Both the position numbers and the translations under genes were made by a program. The notes beneath the pieces were generated by a model. That model was given only the letters and a program-made list of their open reading frames with translations, ran no database searches and was not told the origin of the DNA. This document shows positions 55,704 to 64,000 of a stretch of DNA of 64,000 nucleotides, in pieces. Source of the stretch: Corynebacterium jeikeium. Lineage in GTDB: Bacteria > Actinomycetota > Actinomycetes > Mycobacteriales > Mycobacteriaceae. The stretch covers positions 2,232,001 to 2,296,000 of the forward strand of contig CP033784.1 in the NCBI GenBank assembly GCA_003955985.1. The letters are read 5' to 3'. Within the stretch, counting starts at the first letter, position 1. Each line of letters begins with the position of its first letter.

Positions 55704-56050
55704 TTCTCGTGGCAGACATTATCGCCATCACACTGATTCTCACCGGAATGCTACTGTGCGTTGCAGCGTCCGTGGGATTGATACGCTTCCGCGACACCAT
55801 CAGTCGGATGCACGCATCCTCCAAGCCACAAACACTGGGGCTAATTTTGACGCTGTCGGGCTCGCTTGTACACGTCGCCACGCACGCGTCAGCTCACACA
55901 ACTACTAGCAGTGACTTGGCTCTGTTGACCCTGATTATCCTGTTTGCTCTGGGTACATCGCCGATTGTTAGTAACCGCGTTGGCCACGAGGCGTTCAAGG
56001 AGAGGCTCGTCGACGAGGACAGCGTGGCCCGCGATGACAGCCGGGAATAA
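55700..56050 (+). CDS. mrpG: Mrp antiporter subunit G
   Basis: The 116-residue last subunit, with three helices (ADIIAITLILTGMLLCVAASVGLIRFRDTISRMHASSKPQTLGLI, then a third at about 70-90). The conserved GLIRFRDTISRMHA motif is present. It ends at the hairpin terminator at 56094. Confidence 0.93.
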   Translation: MILVADIIAITLILTGMLLCVAASVGLIRFRDTISRMHASSKPQTLGLILTLSGSLVHVATHASAHTTTSSDLALLTLIILFALGTSPIVSNRVGHEAFKERLVDEDSVARDDSRE

Positions 56051-56093
56051 CGAGAGGACAATGGCCTTAAGTCACTGACTGGGTTTATGACAA

Positions 56094-56146
56094 AGTGACT
56101 AGGTTTATGCACCTCAAAAGTGCTATAAGCCTAGTCACTATTTTTG
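56094..56146 (+). terminator. Terminator of the mrp operon
   Basis: The stem AGTGACTAGGTTTATGCAC / GTGCTATAAGCCTAGTCACT (one bulge and one mismatch) with loop CTCAAAA is followed by ATTTTTGTCT. The GTTTATG-type arm and a preceding GACTGGGTTTATGAC (56086-56091 region) recall the repeat at 34.4 and 38.5 kb. Confidence 0.88.
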
Positions 56147-56172
56147 TCTAGGCACACACCGCTTAACGACGG

Positions 56173-57396
56173 CTAGTCGCTCACCTGCTCGTGGAAATCT
56201 GCAGGCGCTATCGGATGCCCGGCGCGCAGTTCCTGCACTGCAAGATCCACAGCGGCCCGCCACGGGGTGTGGCCAATGCGCTCTTCGTTCGCTCGTACGT
56301 CGTCCTCGGTAGCCATGGAAGGCAGCGCCCCGGCCGCATCCGCCACAGTGCGCTGACGCTCGTATGCCGCGCCCATTTCCACGATGTTGTTGACGAATTC
56401 CAGTTCGGCTCGGCAGCCCAGTTCGTCGGCAAGCGGGGCGAGCTGAACCACAAGCTCACGGAGTTCATCGCGAACCCACCGCTCGTCGGTATCGCGATTG
56501 ACGATGACCAACGCGTCCATCCCGTAGCGAGCGGCGCGCCACTTGTTTTCGGCGATGTGCCAGGACTGCAGTGACGGTAGTTCCTCGCCAGCCTCCCACA
56601 TGCGGTCGTAGTAAACCGTCAGGCAGTGCGTCAATGCCACGATAGCGGCGAGTTCCTGCAGGTTAGAGGTAGCGTCAGCGACACGAATCTCAATGGTGCC
56701 GTACTTTGATGCCGGGCGAATGTCCAAGTGCATCGAGCCGGTGTGATTGATGACGCCGGAGCGGGACTGGTCGTGCATGTAGGACTCCCACTCGGGCCAC
56801 GTGTAAATCGCCGGCGGCTGACCCGCGGTGGGAAGCTGCTGGTAGAGCAGGCTTCGGTTGGAAGCGTAACCCATGTCCTCACCGTTCCAGGCCGGTGAGG
56901 AGGCAGACAGCGCCAACATGTGCGGCAGCTTCGTTGCCAGGGCCTGAATGATCGGCCAAACGCGTTCGGAGTCCTTAATGCCAACATGGACGTGGACTCC
57001 CCAGATGATCATCTGGTTACCCCACCACTGAGTGCGGTTGATGATTTCGGAGTAGTGCCCCTTAGCGCTGACCTGCTGAGCAGTACCGCGGGCGAACGGA
57101 TGCGAGCCCGATGACCACACATCCACCCCAACGCGATCAGCGGCCTCGAGAACCATGTCCAGCTGGCTTTGGAGCTCCGCTACGGCACCGGGCACGTTCG
57201 TGTGCACACCGGTGACGAGCTCTACGGTGTTGGCGAGGAACTCTCGCTGGAGCCCATGTCCGGGATGCTCCGCATCGATGATGTCGAGCACCTCGGCGGC
57301 AGCGGGGGCGGTGTCGCGCGTTCGTCGGTCAACGAACGCCACTTCCCATTCCACTCCCAGTGATGGCTGCGCCGATCCGGAAAATTGCTCAGTCAT
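56173..57396 (-). CDS. YbdK-type glutamate-cysteine ligase family protein
   Basis: A 407-residue carboxylate-amine ligase of the GCS2 type. It begins [17 protein letters not shown], the family's Glu-rich metal/ATP motif, and has WGVHVHVGI and [26 protein letters not shown]. Such proteins (E. coli YbdK) have weak gamma-glutamylcysteine synthetase activity. Whether it makes a glutathione-like thiol here is open; mycothiol is the usual thiol in this group. It lies 17 bases downstream of the lipoprotein gene on the minus strand, so the two probably share a transcript. Confidence 0.88.
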   Translation of the reverse strand: MTEQFSGSAQPSLGVEWEVAFVDRRTRDTAPAAAEVLDIIDAEHPGHGLQREFLANTVELVTGVHTNVPGAVAELQSQLDMVLEAADRVGVDVWSSGSHPFARGTAQQVSAKGHYSEIINRTQWWGNQMIIWGVHVHVGIKDSERVWPIIQALATKLPHMLALSASSPAWNGEDMGYASNRSLLYQQLPTAGQPPAIYTWPEWESYMHDQSRSGVINHTGSMHLDIRPASKYGTIEIRVADATSNLQELAAIVALTHCLTVYYDRMWEAGEELPSLQSWHIAENKWRAARYGMDALVIVNRDTDERWVRDELRELVVQLAPLADELGCRAELEFVNNIVEMGAAYERQRTVADAAGALPSMATEDDVRANEERIGHTPWRAAVDLAVQELRAGHPIAPADFHEQVSD

Positions 57397-57413
57397 ACCG
57401 CTATTTTTTCACA

Positions 57414-57971
57414 CTAGGAGTCGTTTTCCTCAGTTGGCTCCGTCCAGGTGACGGTTTTTGCGCAGGAGGCAAGGTCACCGTTGGAATCGACAAGCGCAAC
57501 TGTGGTGAAACTGTCTTCATCCACCTTGGACGGAACGTTCCAGACATCTGCATTCCGTTTGTCATCGACGTGCACTTCGCCGATGACACCCAACCCTTCG
57601 GTTGCGGGGCTGCCGATGCCACTGCAGCCAGATGCACCGCGCGCCTGCACTGTGTACTTGCCCTTATCCAAGGTAGTGAACTGACCTTTTTCGTCGGAAA
57701 GGCCCATCCATCCCTTGGCGCTCATGACCTGTACAGTTGCCAGCATTTTCATTGATCCGTCGTCGTTTGTTCGGATGAAGTTATAGGCGCTGACTCGCTC
57801 GGTCAGCTTCGGTGCAGCCGGATCTACGCTCACTGGCGCAGTGCTTGTCGACGCGCCTGCGTTCCCGTCCTTGTCGCTGCTGGATTCAACCCCCGAGCAG
57901 GACACCAACAGTGTTGCAGCACAACCCAACGCGGTGGCGACAGCAACACGACGACGCTTTACGGCGAACAT
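57414..57971 (-). CDS. Lipoprotein, function unknown
   Basis: A 185-residue exported lipoprotein. A basic start (MFAVKRRRVAV) and hydrophobic stretch lead to the lipobox LLVSC, followed by a Ser/Asp/Thr-rich linker. The mature domain has two Cys (ARGASGCSG and DLASCAKTVTW) that could form a disulfide, and beta-strand-like segments. No family recognised. It lies 17 bases before the YbdK gene start. Confidence 0.8.
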   Translation of the reverse strand: MFAVKRRRVAVATALGCAATLLVSCSGVESSSDKDGNAGASTSTAPVSVDPAAPKLTERVSAYNFIRTNDDGSMKMLATVQVMSAKGWMGLSDEKGQFTTLDKGKYTVQARGASGCSGIGSPATEGLGVIGEVHVDDKRNADVWNVPSKVDEDSFTTVALVDSNGDLASCAKTVTWTEPTEENDS

Positions 57972-58056
57972 AAAAACCTCACAGACCTCACTGGCTACTA
58001 GCAGAATACTAGTACCCCTTTTTCAGCCGTGATCTGTTTGAGACTGCAAAATATGC

Positions 58057-58099
58057 AAAAGCCCCGCGTAGGCCATGAAATGTGTGGCTTACGCGGGAC
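58057..58099 (-). terminator. Intrinsic terminator of the LytR_C gene
   Basis: The minus-strand stem GTCCCGCGTAAGCC / GGCCTACGCGGGGC, with two mismatches, is followed by TTTTGCATATTTT. It lies 94 bases beyond the LytR_C gene stop. Confidence 0.85.
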
Positions 58100-58192
58100 T
58101 TGGAAAGCTATGGGGCTTCGCACCACGGCGGCAGGTTTTGAGACTTAGGCCGCAAACCTTAGTGAGAGACCAAAGCCTGGTGGGCCGGGAGT

Positions 58193-59107
58193 CTAGTGAG
58201 CCGGGTCAGTGGCGACCACGACGATTCCCGCCGGAGCGTCCCGGAGGCGGTCATCGCGAGGTGCGGCTTCCCAACCGTTGTCATGCGCGATCTGCTCAGC
58301 GGCGGCCTTTTCCTCTTCGTTCCTCGGGTCGAAGTAGACGGTGGTCTTCTCCCACACACCCATCTTCTCTTCAGGAGCATTGCCGGTCTCGCCGGCGCCC
58401 CAGCCCTGCTCGCCCATCTGCTTGGACAGGTCATCGGCGAGGCCCACGACCTCAGAGTTATTCAGGACACTGACCTTGACAGTCTTGCGGTCAATCTGGG
58501 GCGCTTCGTTGGCCTCATCCTGTGCCGGCGGATTCTCAGCGGGAGGAACCGGTTTGCCTGGCTCATTTGCCGGTGGCGGCGGCGGAACCTCGCCGTCACC
58601 ATCTCCAACAGCACCATCCTTTGCCGGATCACTGCCGTTGGCCGAGTCAGCAGGCGCACCAGAGTCAACCGGAGCGGATGCCGAGGTGTCATTCTGGCCG
58701 GTGTTCTCGGCATCGTCGCCACGTGTGCTGAGTGCATAGGCACCGTAGGCGACCAGGCACACGCCGATAGCGAGCAGCACGATAGCGAGAACGCGCATGT
58801 AGCGGCCATCACCGGCACCGTCGCCGATGTCGCCGTCATCAACACCATCAGCAGCTGCGGAATTGCTAGCAGCCCCAGCGCTGGCACCGGTCGAGGCGGC
58901 GGTGGCACCAGCAGCAGCTGCACCAGCGGCGGGAGCCGCAGATTTTGGCGCTGTGTGTTGAGCATCCGACGGCTCGGAGTACGCATGGGCGCCGCCAGCG
59001 GCGGGAGCCTCCGCGTAATCGCTGTACTCATCGAAGTCGTCGAAGTCGTCATCGAGTCGATGACGGCCCGGACGCGGCGAATTCTGAGGGTTTAGTTGGT
59101 CAGACAC
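58193..59107 (-). CDS. LytR C-terminal-domain membrane protein
   Basis: A 304-residue protein: acidic/Ala-rich cytoplasmic part, one transmembrane helix (YMRVLAIVLLAIGVCLVAYGAYAL), a Pro/Asn/Gly/Asp-rich linker, and a C-terminal LytR_C domain (KTVKVSVLNNSEVVGLADDLSKQM, TTVYFDPRNEEEKAAAEQIA). GTG 59107 (MSDQLNPQNS) is chosen because TAGGAT lies exactly seven bases upstream, giving a leaderless mRNA; ATG 59116 is the alternative. LytR_C proteins are linked to cell-wall assembly. It is in the conserved LytR_C - DUF3263 - def neighbourhood. Confidence 0.87.
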   Translation of the reverse strand: MSDQLNPQNSPRPGRHRLDDDFDDFDEYSDYAEAPAAGGAHAYSEPSDAQHTAPKSAAPAAGAAAAGATAASTGASAGAASNSAAADGVDDGDIGDGAGDGRYMRVLAIVLLAIGVCLVAYGAYALSTRGDDAENTGQNDTSASAPVDSGAPADSANGSDPAKDGAVGDGDGEVPPPPPANEPGKPVPPAENPPAQDEANEAPQIDRKTVKVSVLNNSEVVGLADDLSKQMGEQGWGAGETGNAPEEKMGVWEKTTVYFDPRNEEEKAAAEQIAHDNGWEAAPRDDRLRDAPAGIVVVATDPAH

Positions 59108-59114
59108 ATCCCAC

Positions 59115-59120
59115 ATCCTA
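59115..59120 (-). promoter_or_regulatory. -10 hexamer of the leaderless LytR_C mRNA
   Basis: On the minus strand TAGGAT is followed by seven bases (GTGGGAT) and then GTG 59107. Confidence 0.5.
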
Positions 59121-59158
59121 TATGTTCTGCCGCCGAACCGTGAAGTGAAACTTGAACC

Positions 59159-59515
59159 TTATGCGTCTTGGTTGTCCCGCACGGCGCGCAGCCGATGAAC
59201 CAACACGGGTTCGGCCGCTTCGGCTGCCGGAGAATCGAGAAGTCGCGAAAGTACCTGGTGGTAACGGATTGTGTTGTTGCCGAAGTCCTCGGCAAAGCGA
59301 CGCCGAATTGCCTCCTGCCGCGCACCGGCCATACGCGGCCCACGGCGGGCAACTTTCAGCCATTCCTTCTCAAAATCCAGCATTTTCTGCGCCAAAATGG
59401 GCTCAATGCCGCTGGTATCACCCACGAGTCCGAGATGTTCGGATGAGTCAAGCCGCCGCTCGGCCTCAGGTTCGTGGCTGCCACCTATGGGCTTCTTGCT
59501 CACCACTTTCCGCAC
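59159..59515 (-). CDS. DUF3263 protein
   Basis: A 118-residue soluble protein whose C-terminal 75 residues match the DUF3263 style (KMLDFEKEWLKVARRGPRMAGARQEAIRRRFAEDFG, then TIRYHQVLSRLLDS). A basic/helix-turn-helix-like region makes DNA binding plausible. GTG 59515 has AAGGA 7 bases upstream. It lies 51 bases before the LytR_C gene and diverges from def. Function unknown. Confidence 0.83.
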   Translation of the reverse strand: MRKVVSKKPIGGSHEPEAERRLDSSEHLGLVGDTSGIEPILAQKMLDFEKEWLKVARRGPRMAGARQEAIRRRFAEDFGNNTIRYHQVLSRLLDSPAAEAAEPVLVHRLRAVRDNQDA

Positions 59516-59688
59516 CCCGCTTTCCTTCTCGCTCGCCCTGATCCTCTATTCTGCACGACACTGTCTATGCAGATACTTAGTGAAGATACATCGTCAGATC
59601 TAGCCACCCAGCCTCACCTACGCCCCACCTACAACTCCCTGACACAACTCAGGCATCACCAGGCGATTTAGAAAACATGGACGCCGAG

Positions 59689-59694
59689 TAGAAT
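59689..59694 (+). promoter_or_regulatory. -10 hexamer of the leaderless def mRNA
   Basis: TAGAAT lies seven bases before ATG 59702. Confidence 0.6.
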
Positions 59695-59701
59695 CAGCGG
59701 C

Positions 59702-60283
59702 ATGACTATCCGTCCCATTGTGATTGCCGGAGACCCCGTTCTCCACACTCCTACCCAGCCGGTAACCGAGGACATCTCCGAGCTGCGTGAGCTCATCGAG
59801 GACATGTACGAAACCATGGACCGCGCCCACGGTGTGGGGCTGGCTGCCAACCAGGTGGGCGTCGGCAAGCGTCTGTTCGTCTACAACTGCCCCGATGACG
59901 ACGATGTCTGGCACCGCGGCTGCGTCATCAATCCGGTGCTGACCACCAGTGAAATCCCGAAGACCATGCCTAATGACGACGGTTCCGATGACGAAGGCTG
60001 CCTCTCTGTACCCGGCCTGTCCTTCCCCACCAACCGCGCGGAGAAGGCTGTTGTCACCGGCCTGGATGAAAACGGCGAAGAGGTCCGCATCGAGGCCACC
60101 GGTTTCTTCGCCCGCTGCATGCAGCACGAAGTCGGCCACCTGGATGGGTTCCTCTACACCGACTGCCTCACGGGCCGTTGGAAGCGCATGGCCAAGAAGG
60201 AAATCAAGCGCGCCGGTTGGACCGAGGGCGGCCTGACCTGGATGCCGGGCGTGGATCCGGATCCGTTCGGCCACGAGGATTAA
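59702..60283 (+). CDS. def: Peptide deformylase
   Basis: Removes the formyl group from nascent N-terminal methionine. The 193-residue metalloenzyme has the three motifs: [11 protein letters not shown] (about 44-54), [11 protein letters not shown] (about 98-108, with the Cys metal ligand) and [12 protein letters not shown] (about 140-151, two His ligands and catalytic Glu). The start ATG 59702 fits the seven-base rule. The downstream GNAT gene starts 3 bases after the stop. Confidence 0.96.
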   Translation: MTIRPIVIAGDPVLHTPTQPVTEDISELRELIEDMYETMDRAHGVGLAANQVGVGKRLFVYNCPDDDDVWHRGCVINPVLTTSEIPKTMPNDDGSDDEGCLSVPGLSFPTNRAEKAVVTGLDENGEEVRIEATGFFARCMQHEVGHLDGFLYTDCLTGRWKRMAKKEIKRAGWTEGGLTWMPGVDPDPFGHED

Positions 60284-60286
60284 ATC

Positions 60287-61432
60287 GTGACGGATAGGCA
60301 ATTGGAGTCGTCGGCAAGCGAAAATGCAGCCCAGAAGCTACCGATTTCCCGTTGGGGTGTCGGTGAGGTAGCGGTGGGACGTCGTGTCATTGTGCGGCGC
60401 GCGCTAACCGATGAAGAGGCGCTGGCCAGCGGCAAGAAGACTACGGACGTCATTGGGCATGTGCTCAGCATGGATCCGTTCGTCGTGCGTCCACAGGTTC
60501 GTGCTGGCGTGCGTGCCGACGAGTCCGTGGCAGCAGTGGACTTTAGCGATAAGCACATTTTGATTGTGAAGGCCCTCCCCGATCATCCGGTGCGCAATTC
60601 GGATATTCGCGCCGTGGAAACTGCGACAGCGAAGGCCTTCCCGGGTATCGCGCACGTGGTGGAGTCGGGCTGGCTGCTGCGTGCGGGCGACGGCATCACG
60701 GAGCGTTCCAACTCCGCACTGCCGCTCGAACCCGGAGCCAGCACTCAGCCGGTGCCGTTGGAGAAGATTAAGTCGTTTTACGATTCCCACGATTTGCCGG
60801 TGCGGATTGCGATTCCGGATAGAATCGCCAAACCTGCACAGGCGCTGGTCGCGGGGCCGGAGTGGACGGTCGGGCCGGACATTGTGGTTATGACGCGCTC
60901 ACTCGATGGGGATTTGCCGCCTGCTGAATTGGCAGCTGAATCGCACAGCGCCGTACAGGTGCTCGATGAGCACAGCGTCGAGCTTGCAGACGTGCAGGTG
61001 GATATCGCTGATCAACCTGACGACGACTGGCTGGGGCTCTACCATTTCCGCGGTACCACGCTGCCCGAGCATGCACTACAGCTTCTGCGCAATGAAATTG
61101 ATGGCCGCATGTGCTTCGGACGCCTGCAAGTGCCTGACAACAATGCGCCTGAAGGCATACGCACGGTAGCCATTACGCGCGGCACGCTGACCGAATCGGA
61201 CGACGGCCGTGTGTGGCTCGGGTTCTCCGCTGTGGAAGTCGCAGCCGATATGCGCCGCCGAGGACTTGGCACCCTACTGGGAATTCACATGATGCACTGG
61301 GGCACACAACACGGGGCAGATTCTGCATATCTGCAGGTATTGGGCTCAAATGAGGCTGGCATTGCGCTGTACCGGACACTCGGTTTTACCGAGCACCACC
61401 GGCACCGCTACGCGGAGCTGACAGGGGCTTAG
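60287..61432 (+). CDS. GNAT acetyltransferase, Cg3035-type N-acetylglutamate synthase candidate
   Basis: A 381-residue protein. The C-terminal 150 residues are a GNAT domain with acetyl-CoA motif A (VEVAADMRRRGLGTLLGIHMMHWG, the RxxGxG/A loop) and the ALYRTLGFTEHHRHRY end. The N-terminal 230 residues form an extra domain (GVGEVAVGRRVIVRRALTDE...) of the kind found in C. glutamicum Cg3035, a novel N-acetylglutamate synthase (from memory). It follows def by 3 bases with start GTG 60287. The protein would feed arginine synthesis. The assignment rests on context and layout. Confidence 0.8.
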   Translation: MTDRQLESSASENAAQKLPISRWGVGEVAVGRRVIVRRALTDEEALASGKKTTDVIGHVLSMDPFVVRPQVRAGVRADESVAAVDFSDKHILIVKALPDHPVRNSDIRAVETATAKAFPGIAHVVESGWLLRAGDGITERSNSALPLEPGASTQPVPLEKIKSFYDSHDLPVRIAIPDRIAKPAQALVAGPEWTVGPDIVVMTRSLDGDLPPAELAAESHSAVQVLDEHSVELADVQVDIADQPDDDWLGLYHFRGTTLPEHALQLLRNEIDGRMCFGRLQVPDNNAPEGIRTVAITRGTLTESDDGRVWLGFSAVEVAADMRRRGLGTLLGIHMMHWGTQHGADSAYLQVLGSNEAGIALYRTLGFTEHHRHRYAELTGA

Positions 61433-61478
61433 GGGCCGGGGGTTACGTTTCGGCCCTGCGCTGCTCGCCCTGATTGCC

Positions 61479-62306
61479 CTACTTCCCGCGCTTAACCCTT
61501 TTAATCCGCTTCAGCTGCTTGCCCTGCTGCTCTTTGCTACCCATGCGATTGCCCATGCGGCGCTGCCCACGCGGCAGCTCGCGCGTCTCCGGCTTTTCCA
61601 CCACACGGGTGTGGACCGAGAGTTCATGACGACCTCTCCCCAGCGGATCGCGTGAGGCAGCCATTGCAATCCAGCCGGCCAGGCCCGCAGAGACAAACCA
61701 ACCGGCGACCGGAATCATCGACGGCAGAATCCAGGCATTGCGCACAAAACCATCGCGGGCTGAGACTGGCATCCCGTGTGCACCTTCGATTTTCATGCCC
61801 ATGGCGTGTTTACCCGGCGACCCGTCGAAGATGGAGTCCCCCGCCACGCGGTAGAGGTAAAAACCACCGGGACCGAGGAAGAGGCTGATCAGCATCACCA
61901 TTACGCCGCTGTCCGATGTCCCCACGATGCTAGTGAGAACTGCAATGGAGGCAATCAATGCAGTGTAGATGACAGAATCCACCAACAGCGCACCACCACG
62001 ACGTGCCACTGAGCCATTGGCCAGATTGGGGTCAAAGCCCAGGTGTACTGCCATTTGAGCGGTCAGCGGCGCGACTTTGGGATTGGCACTGAGCTCACCG
62101 AAGGAAGACACCCCATAGCTAGCGGGGTACCCGCTTTCATAGCCGACCGGAATGTTTGCTACCGGATATGGCACTTCCTGATACGGCATTGCCGCATCGT
62201 ACGCCGCATATGCGTCGTGTTCCCGATAAGCGTTCCTGCCACTACTACCCAGGTAATCCGTCGGACTGTACTCGCCGCCGTAACGGCGATCGTCCCAGTT
62301 AGCCAA
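61479..62306 (-). CDS. RDD family membrane protein
   Basis: A 275-residue protein with a Tyr/Ser/Pro-rich cytoplasmic tail, a RDD domain (GSVARRGGALLVDSVIYTALIASIAVL; the first helix starts with ARRGGALLVD, close to the RDD signature) and two or three further helices (MVMLISLFLGPGGFYLYRVA, WILPSMIPVAGWFVSAGLAG). A basic C-terminal tail (KQLKRIKRVKRGK) follows. TTG 62306 has AAGGGAG 8 bases upstream and is the likely start; the frame is open to 62342. Function unknown. Confidence 0.8.
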   Translation of the reverse strand: MANWDDRRYGGEYSPTDYLGSSGRNAYREHDAYAAYDAAMPYQEVPYPVANIPVGYESGYPASYGVSSFGELSANPKVAPLTAQMAVHLGFDPNLANGSVARRGGALLVDSVIYTALIASIAVLTSIVGTSDSGVMVMLISLFLGPGGFYLYRVAGDSIFDGSPGKHAMGMKIEGAHGMPVSARDGFVRNAWILPSMIPVAGWFVSAGLAGWIAMAASRDPLGRGRHELSVHTRVVEKPETRELPRGQRRMGNRMGSKEQQGKQLKRIKRVKRGK

Positions 62307-62414
62307 CCTCGAAACTCCCTTTCCTACCGGGCTTCCGCCCACCTTATCCGTTTTTGTCCGCCTATTTTGTCACTGCTTTGTTCAACGCATGAGGCCGCCG
62401 TTTCGTTCCCCTTT

Positions 62415-62420
62415 TACAAT
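62415..62420 (+). promoter_or_regulatory. -10 hexamer of the leaderless xthA mRNA
   Basis: TACAAT lies seven bases before ATG 62428 with no ribosome-binding site between. Confidence 0.6.
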
Positions 62421-62427
62421 CGTTGAT

Positions 62428-63225
62428 ATGCGAATCTGTGTCTGGAACGTCAATTCGGCTCGAACTCGCCTCGACCGAATGGTGGAAATGCTGCGCCGGA
62501 ATGACATTGATGTCCTGGCCGTCCAGGAAACCAAGTGCAAGGACGACCAATTCCCCACCGCTGCTTTTGAAGAGCTGGGATACCAAGTCGCCCACCACGG
62601 CCTGAATCAGTGGAATGGCGTTGCCATCATCTCCCGCGTCGGCCTTGAGGACATCCAGGCAGGGTTCCCCGGTCAGCCCGGTTTCAACAAGGACCCCGAC
62701 GCAACTCCCACATTGGAGGCCCGCCATATCGCTGCTACCTGCGGTGGCGTGCGCATCCACAGCCTCTACATCCCGAACGGCCGCGACATCACCGACCTGC
62801 ACTTCGAGTACAAGCTCGAATTTTTGGAGCGGCTCCGTCAGCACATCATCGCCACGCTTGACGACGACCCGGAGGCCACCTTCATGATGGGCGGCGACTT
62901 CAACATCGCCCCGACCGACGGCGATGTCTGGTCAATGGCAGCCTTCGCGGGGAAAACACATGTCACACCACCTGAACGCGCAGCTTTCTATGCGCTGGAG
63001 CAGGCGGGCATGAAGGAGGTAACTCGCCAATTCACCCCAAACCAGTGGACCTACTGGGATTACAAAGCTGGCCGCTTTTTCAAGGATGAGGGCATGCGCA
63101 TCGACTTCCAGCTCGCCTCCCCCGCCCTCGCGGCAAAGGCGTCCGCCGGATTCATCGACATCGAAGAGCGTCAGGGCAAAGGCGCATCCGACCATGCTCC
63201 GGTGATTGTGGATTACGAAGTGTAG
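62428..63225 (+). CDS. xthA: Exodeoxyribonuclease III
   Basis: An AP endonuclease/3'-5' exonuclease of base-excision repair. The 265-residue protein starts MRICVWNVNSARTRLDRM, then VLAVQETKCKDDQFP (catalytic Glu), GGDFNIAPTDGDVW (Asp/Asn), TYWDYKAGRFFKDEGMRIDF and GASDHAPVIVDY (catalytic His). ATG 62428 fits the seven-base rule; the frame opens at 62389. It is the last member of the def-GNAT-xthA neighbourhood. Confidence 0.95.
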   Translation: MRICVWNVNSARTRLDRMVEMLRRNDIDVLAVQETKCKDDQFPTAAFEELGYQVAHHGLNQWNGVAIISRVGLEDIQAGFPGQPGFNKDPDATPTLEARHIAATCGGVRIHSLYIPNGRDITDLHFEYKLEFLERLRQHIIATLDDDPEATFMMGGDFNIAPTDGDVWSMAAFAGKTHVTPPERAAFYALEQAGMKEVTRQFTPNQWTYWDYKAGRFFKDEGMRIDFQLASPALAAKASAGFIDIEERQGKGASDHAPVIVDYEV

Positions 63226-63229
63226 ATAA

Positions 63230-63327
63230 ACGCGGCGGAAAACCGCGTAGGCCTAGTTCCTTCTAGGGGGTGTCGCTGGGGCCGTCGTAAAGCGGAGTTC
63301 TTGCTGCCAGCCCCTAAAATCAGGGGC
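63230..63327. terminator. Hairpin cluster after xthA
   Basis: Three short stems lie in tandem: ACGCGG / CCGCGT (63230-63248), CCTAG / CTAGG (63252-63266) and GCCCCT / AGGGGC (63310-63327). None has a clear T-run. Together they may end xthA transcription. Confidence 0.4.
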
Positions 63328-63468
63328 AGAAATGGGCGATAAAGCACCCGCACAACACTTATGAGCCTAACTTTTTGTTCAATCTACAAATTTTCACCAC
63401 AGAAAGTTATTTCGACGATATAAGGTGTTTATTCAGAACATCAATTCATTACGTCGGGAAGGAAGATC

Positions 63469-64000
63469 ATGACTTCTGCACGCTCCCCTCAGCGCACCAC
63501 TACCCCGGAGCCAGCGAGCGGCTTCCCCACCGCGGATGACTCGACTGAGTCCGATGAATCCCTGCGCGAAAGCGTGCAGAAGATTTCCATCGGCCTGTAT
63601 GACTTCCTTGCATCGACTCGCCGCCTCGGTGAGCGCCCGAATGCCAGGATGGACATTTCCCAGTCGGAAATGGAAGTACTGCACTTTATTTCAACCCACC
63701 CGGGCTGCGGCGTATCCGACATTGCACGCCTGCGTTTCCTACGCCCGTCCAACGTTTCGGCAACAGTTCGCCGTCTACTCGACAACGGACTGATTGAACG
63801 CGAGAACAACGCAAAGGATCGCCGTGCGCAGAACCTCTATGTCTCCAGCGATGGCGAAACGCTGCTGGAGCAACTTATCGACCACTGGGGTGCGCTGGTG
63901 TACGAAATTGTGCGGACAATGTCGCAAAAGGACGTTCGTGCGCTAATTAAGGCACTGCCCTCGCTACTAAAGCTGGCGGAGCACTCGGAAAGCTATGTTG
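63469..64000 (+). CDS. MarR-type transcriptional regulator, cut by the right edge
   Basis: The frame starts at ATG 63469 with GGAAGGAAG upstream and remains open for 177 codons to the window end. It has a Thr/Pro/Ser-rich 40-residue start, then a winged-helix domain of MarR type (SQSEMEVLHFISTHPGCGVSDIA, RLRFLRPSNVSATVRRLLDNGLIERENNAKDRRAQNLYVSSDGETLLEQL) and a dimerisation helix (IVRTMSQKDVRALIKALPSLL). The last residues are outside the window. The target is unknown. Confidence 0.88.
   Translation, partial: MTSARSPQRTTTPEPASGFPTADDSTESDESLRESVQKISIGLYDFLASTRRLGERPNARMDISQSEMEVLHFISTHPGCGVSDIARLRFLRPSNVSATVRRLLDNGLIERENNAKDRRAQNLYVSSDGETLLEQLIDHWGALVYEIVRTMSQKDVRALIKALPSLLKLAEHSESYV

Overview
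The window reads as a chromosome segment of a Corynebacterium or close mycolata relative. The evidence is the block dac - tilS - hpt - ftsH - folE - folP - folB - folK - DUF3180 - DUF6779 - Rossmann/DUF2520 - panC - panD - lysS, the LytR_C - DUF3263 - def - GNAT - xthA group, an Mrp operon with fused MrpA/MrpB, and a DIP1984-type gene. The species cannot be fixed from this sequence; the C. amycolatum / C. xerosis group is only a guess.

Layout. 1-2.6 kb: the tail of an unidentified gene, a perfect 40-bp palindrome, an Asp-rich small ORF and a fatty acyl-CoA ligase. 2.6-28.3 kb: an almost unbroken minus-strand block. It holds a membrane protein, two paralogous Tat-exported metallophosphoesterases flanking an acyl-CoA dehydrogenase pair (FadE24/FadE23-like), lysS, a PhoX phosphatase, pantothenate and folate synthesis, ftsH, hpt, tilS, an amidase and a PBP4-type carboxypeptidase. 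28.4-34.3 kb: ppa, a rhodanese, and a two-gene unit made of a MarR-type regulator with a lysine-rich tail and a 1347-aa Pls-type (epsilon-poly-amino-acid) synthetase. 34.6-44.8 kb: metE with a cobalamin riboswitch, a Dyp peroxidase without export signal, ppk2, a DIP1984 gene, groEL with two CIRCE-like operators, an M20 peptidase, and a free-standing LeuA regulatory-domain protein behind a leader peptide and hairpin. 44.8-49.2 kb: an apparently acquired segment with an IS110-family element and a metal ABC transporter whose permease and binding protein are one polypeptide. It ends at a dyad operator and a 105-bp imperfect palindrome. 49.3-56.1 kb: mrpA-G. 56.2-64 kb: YbdK-type ligase, lipoprotein, LytR_C protein, DUF3263, def, an N-acetylglutamate-synthase-like GNAT, an RDD protein, xthA and a MarR gene cut by the right edge.

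How the parts fit. The minus-strand block is mostly housekeeping, with three secreted phosphatases (3.6-13.4 kb) suggesting phosphate scavenging. The most notable locus is marR-pls. Its adenylation domain gives the ten-residue code D-A-E-T-I-G-T-V-V-K, close to lysine-type codes as I remember them. The synthetase start overlaps the end of a regulator gene whose last 20 codons hold 12 lysines. At least eight genes show TANNNT followed by exactly seven bases and then a start codon with no clear Shine-Dalgarno site, which points to leaderless mRNAs.
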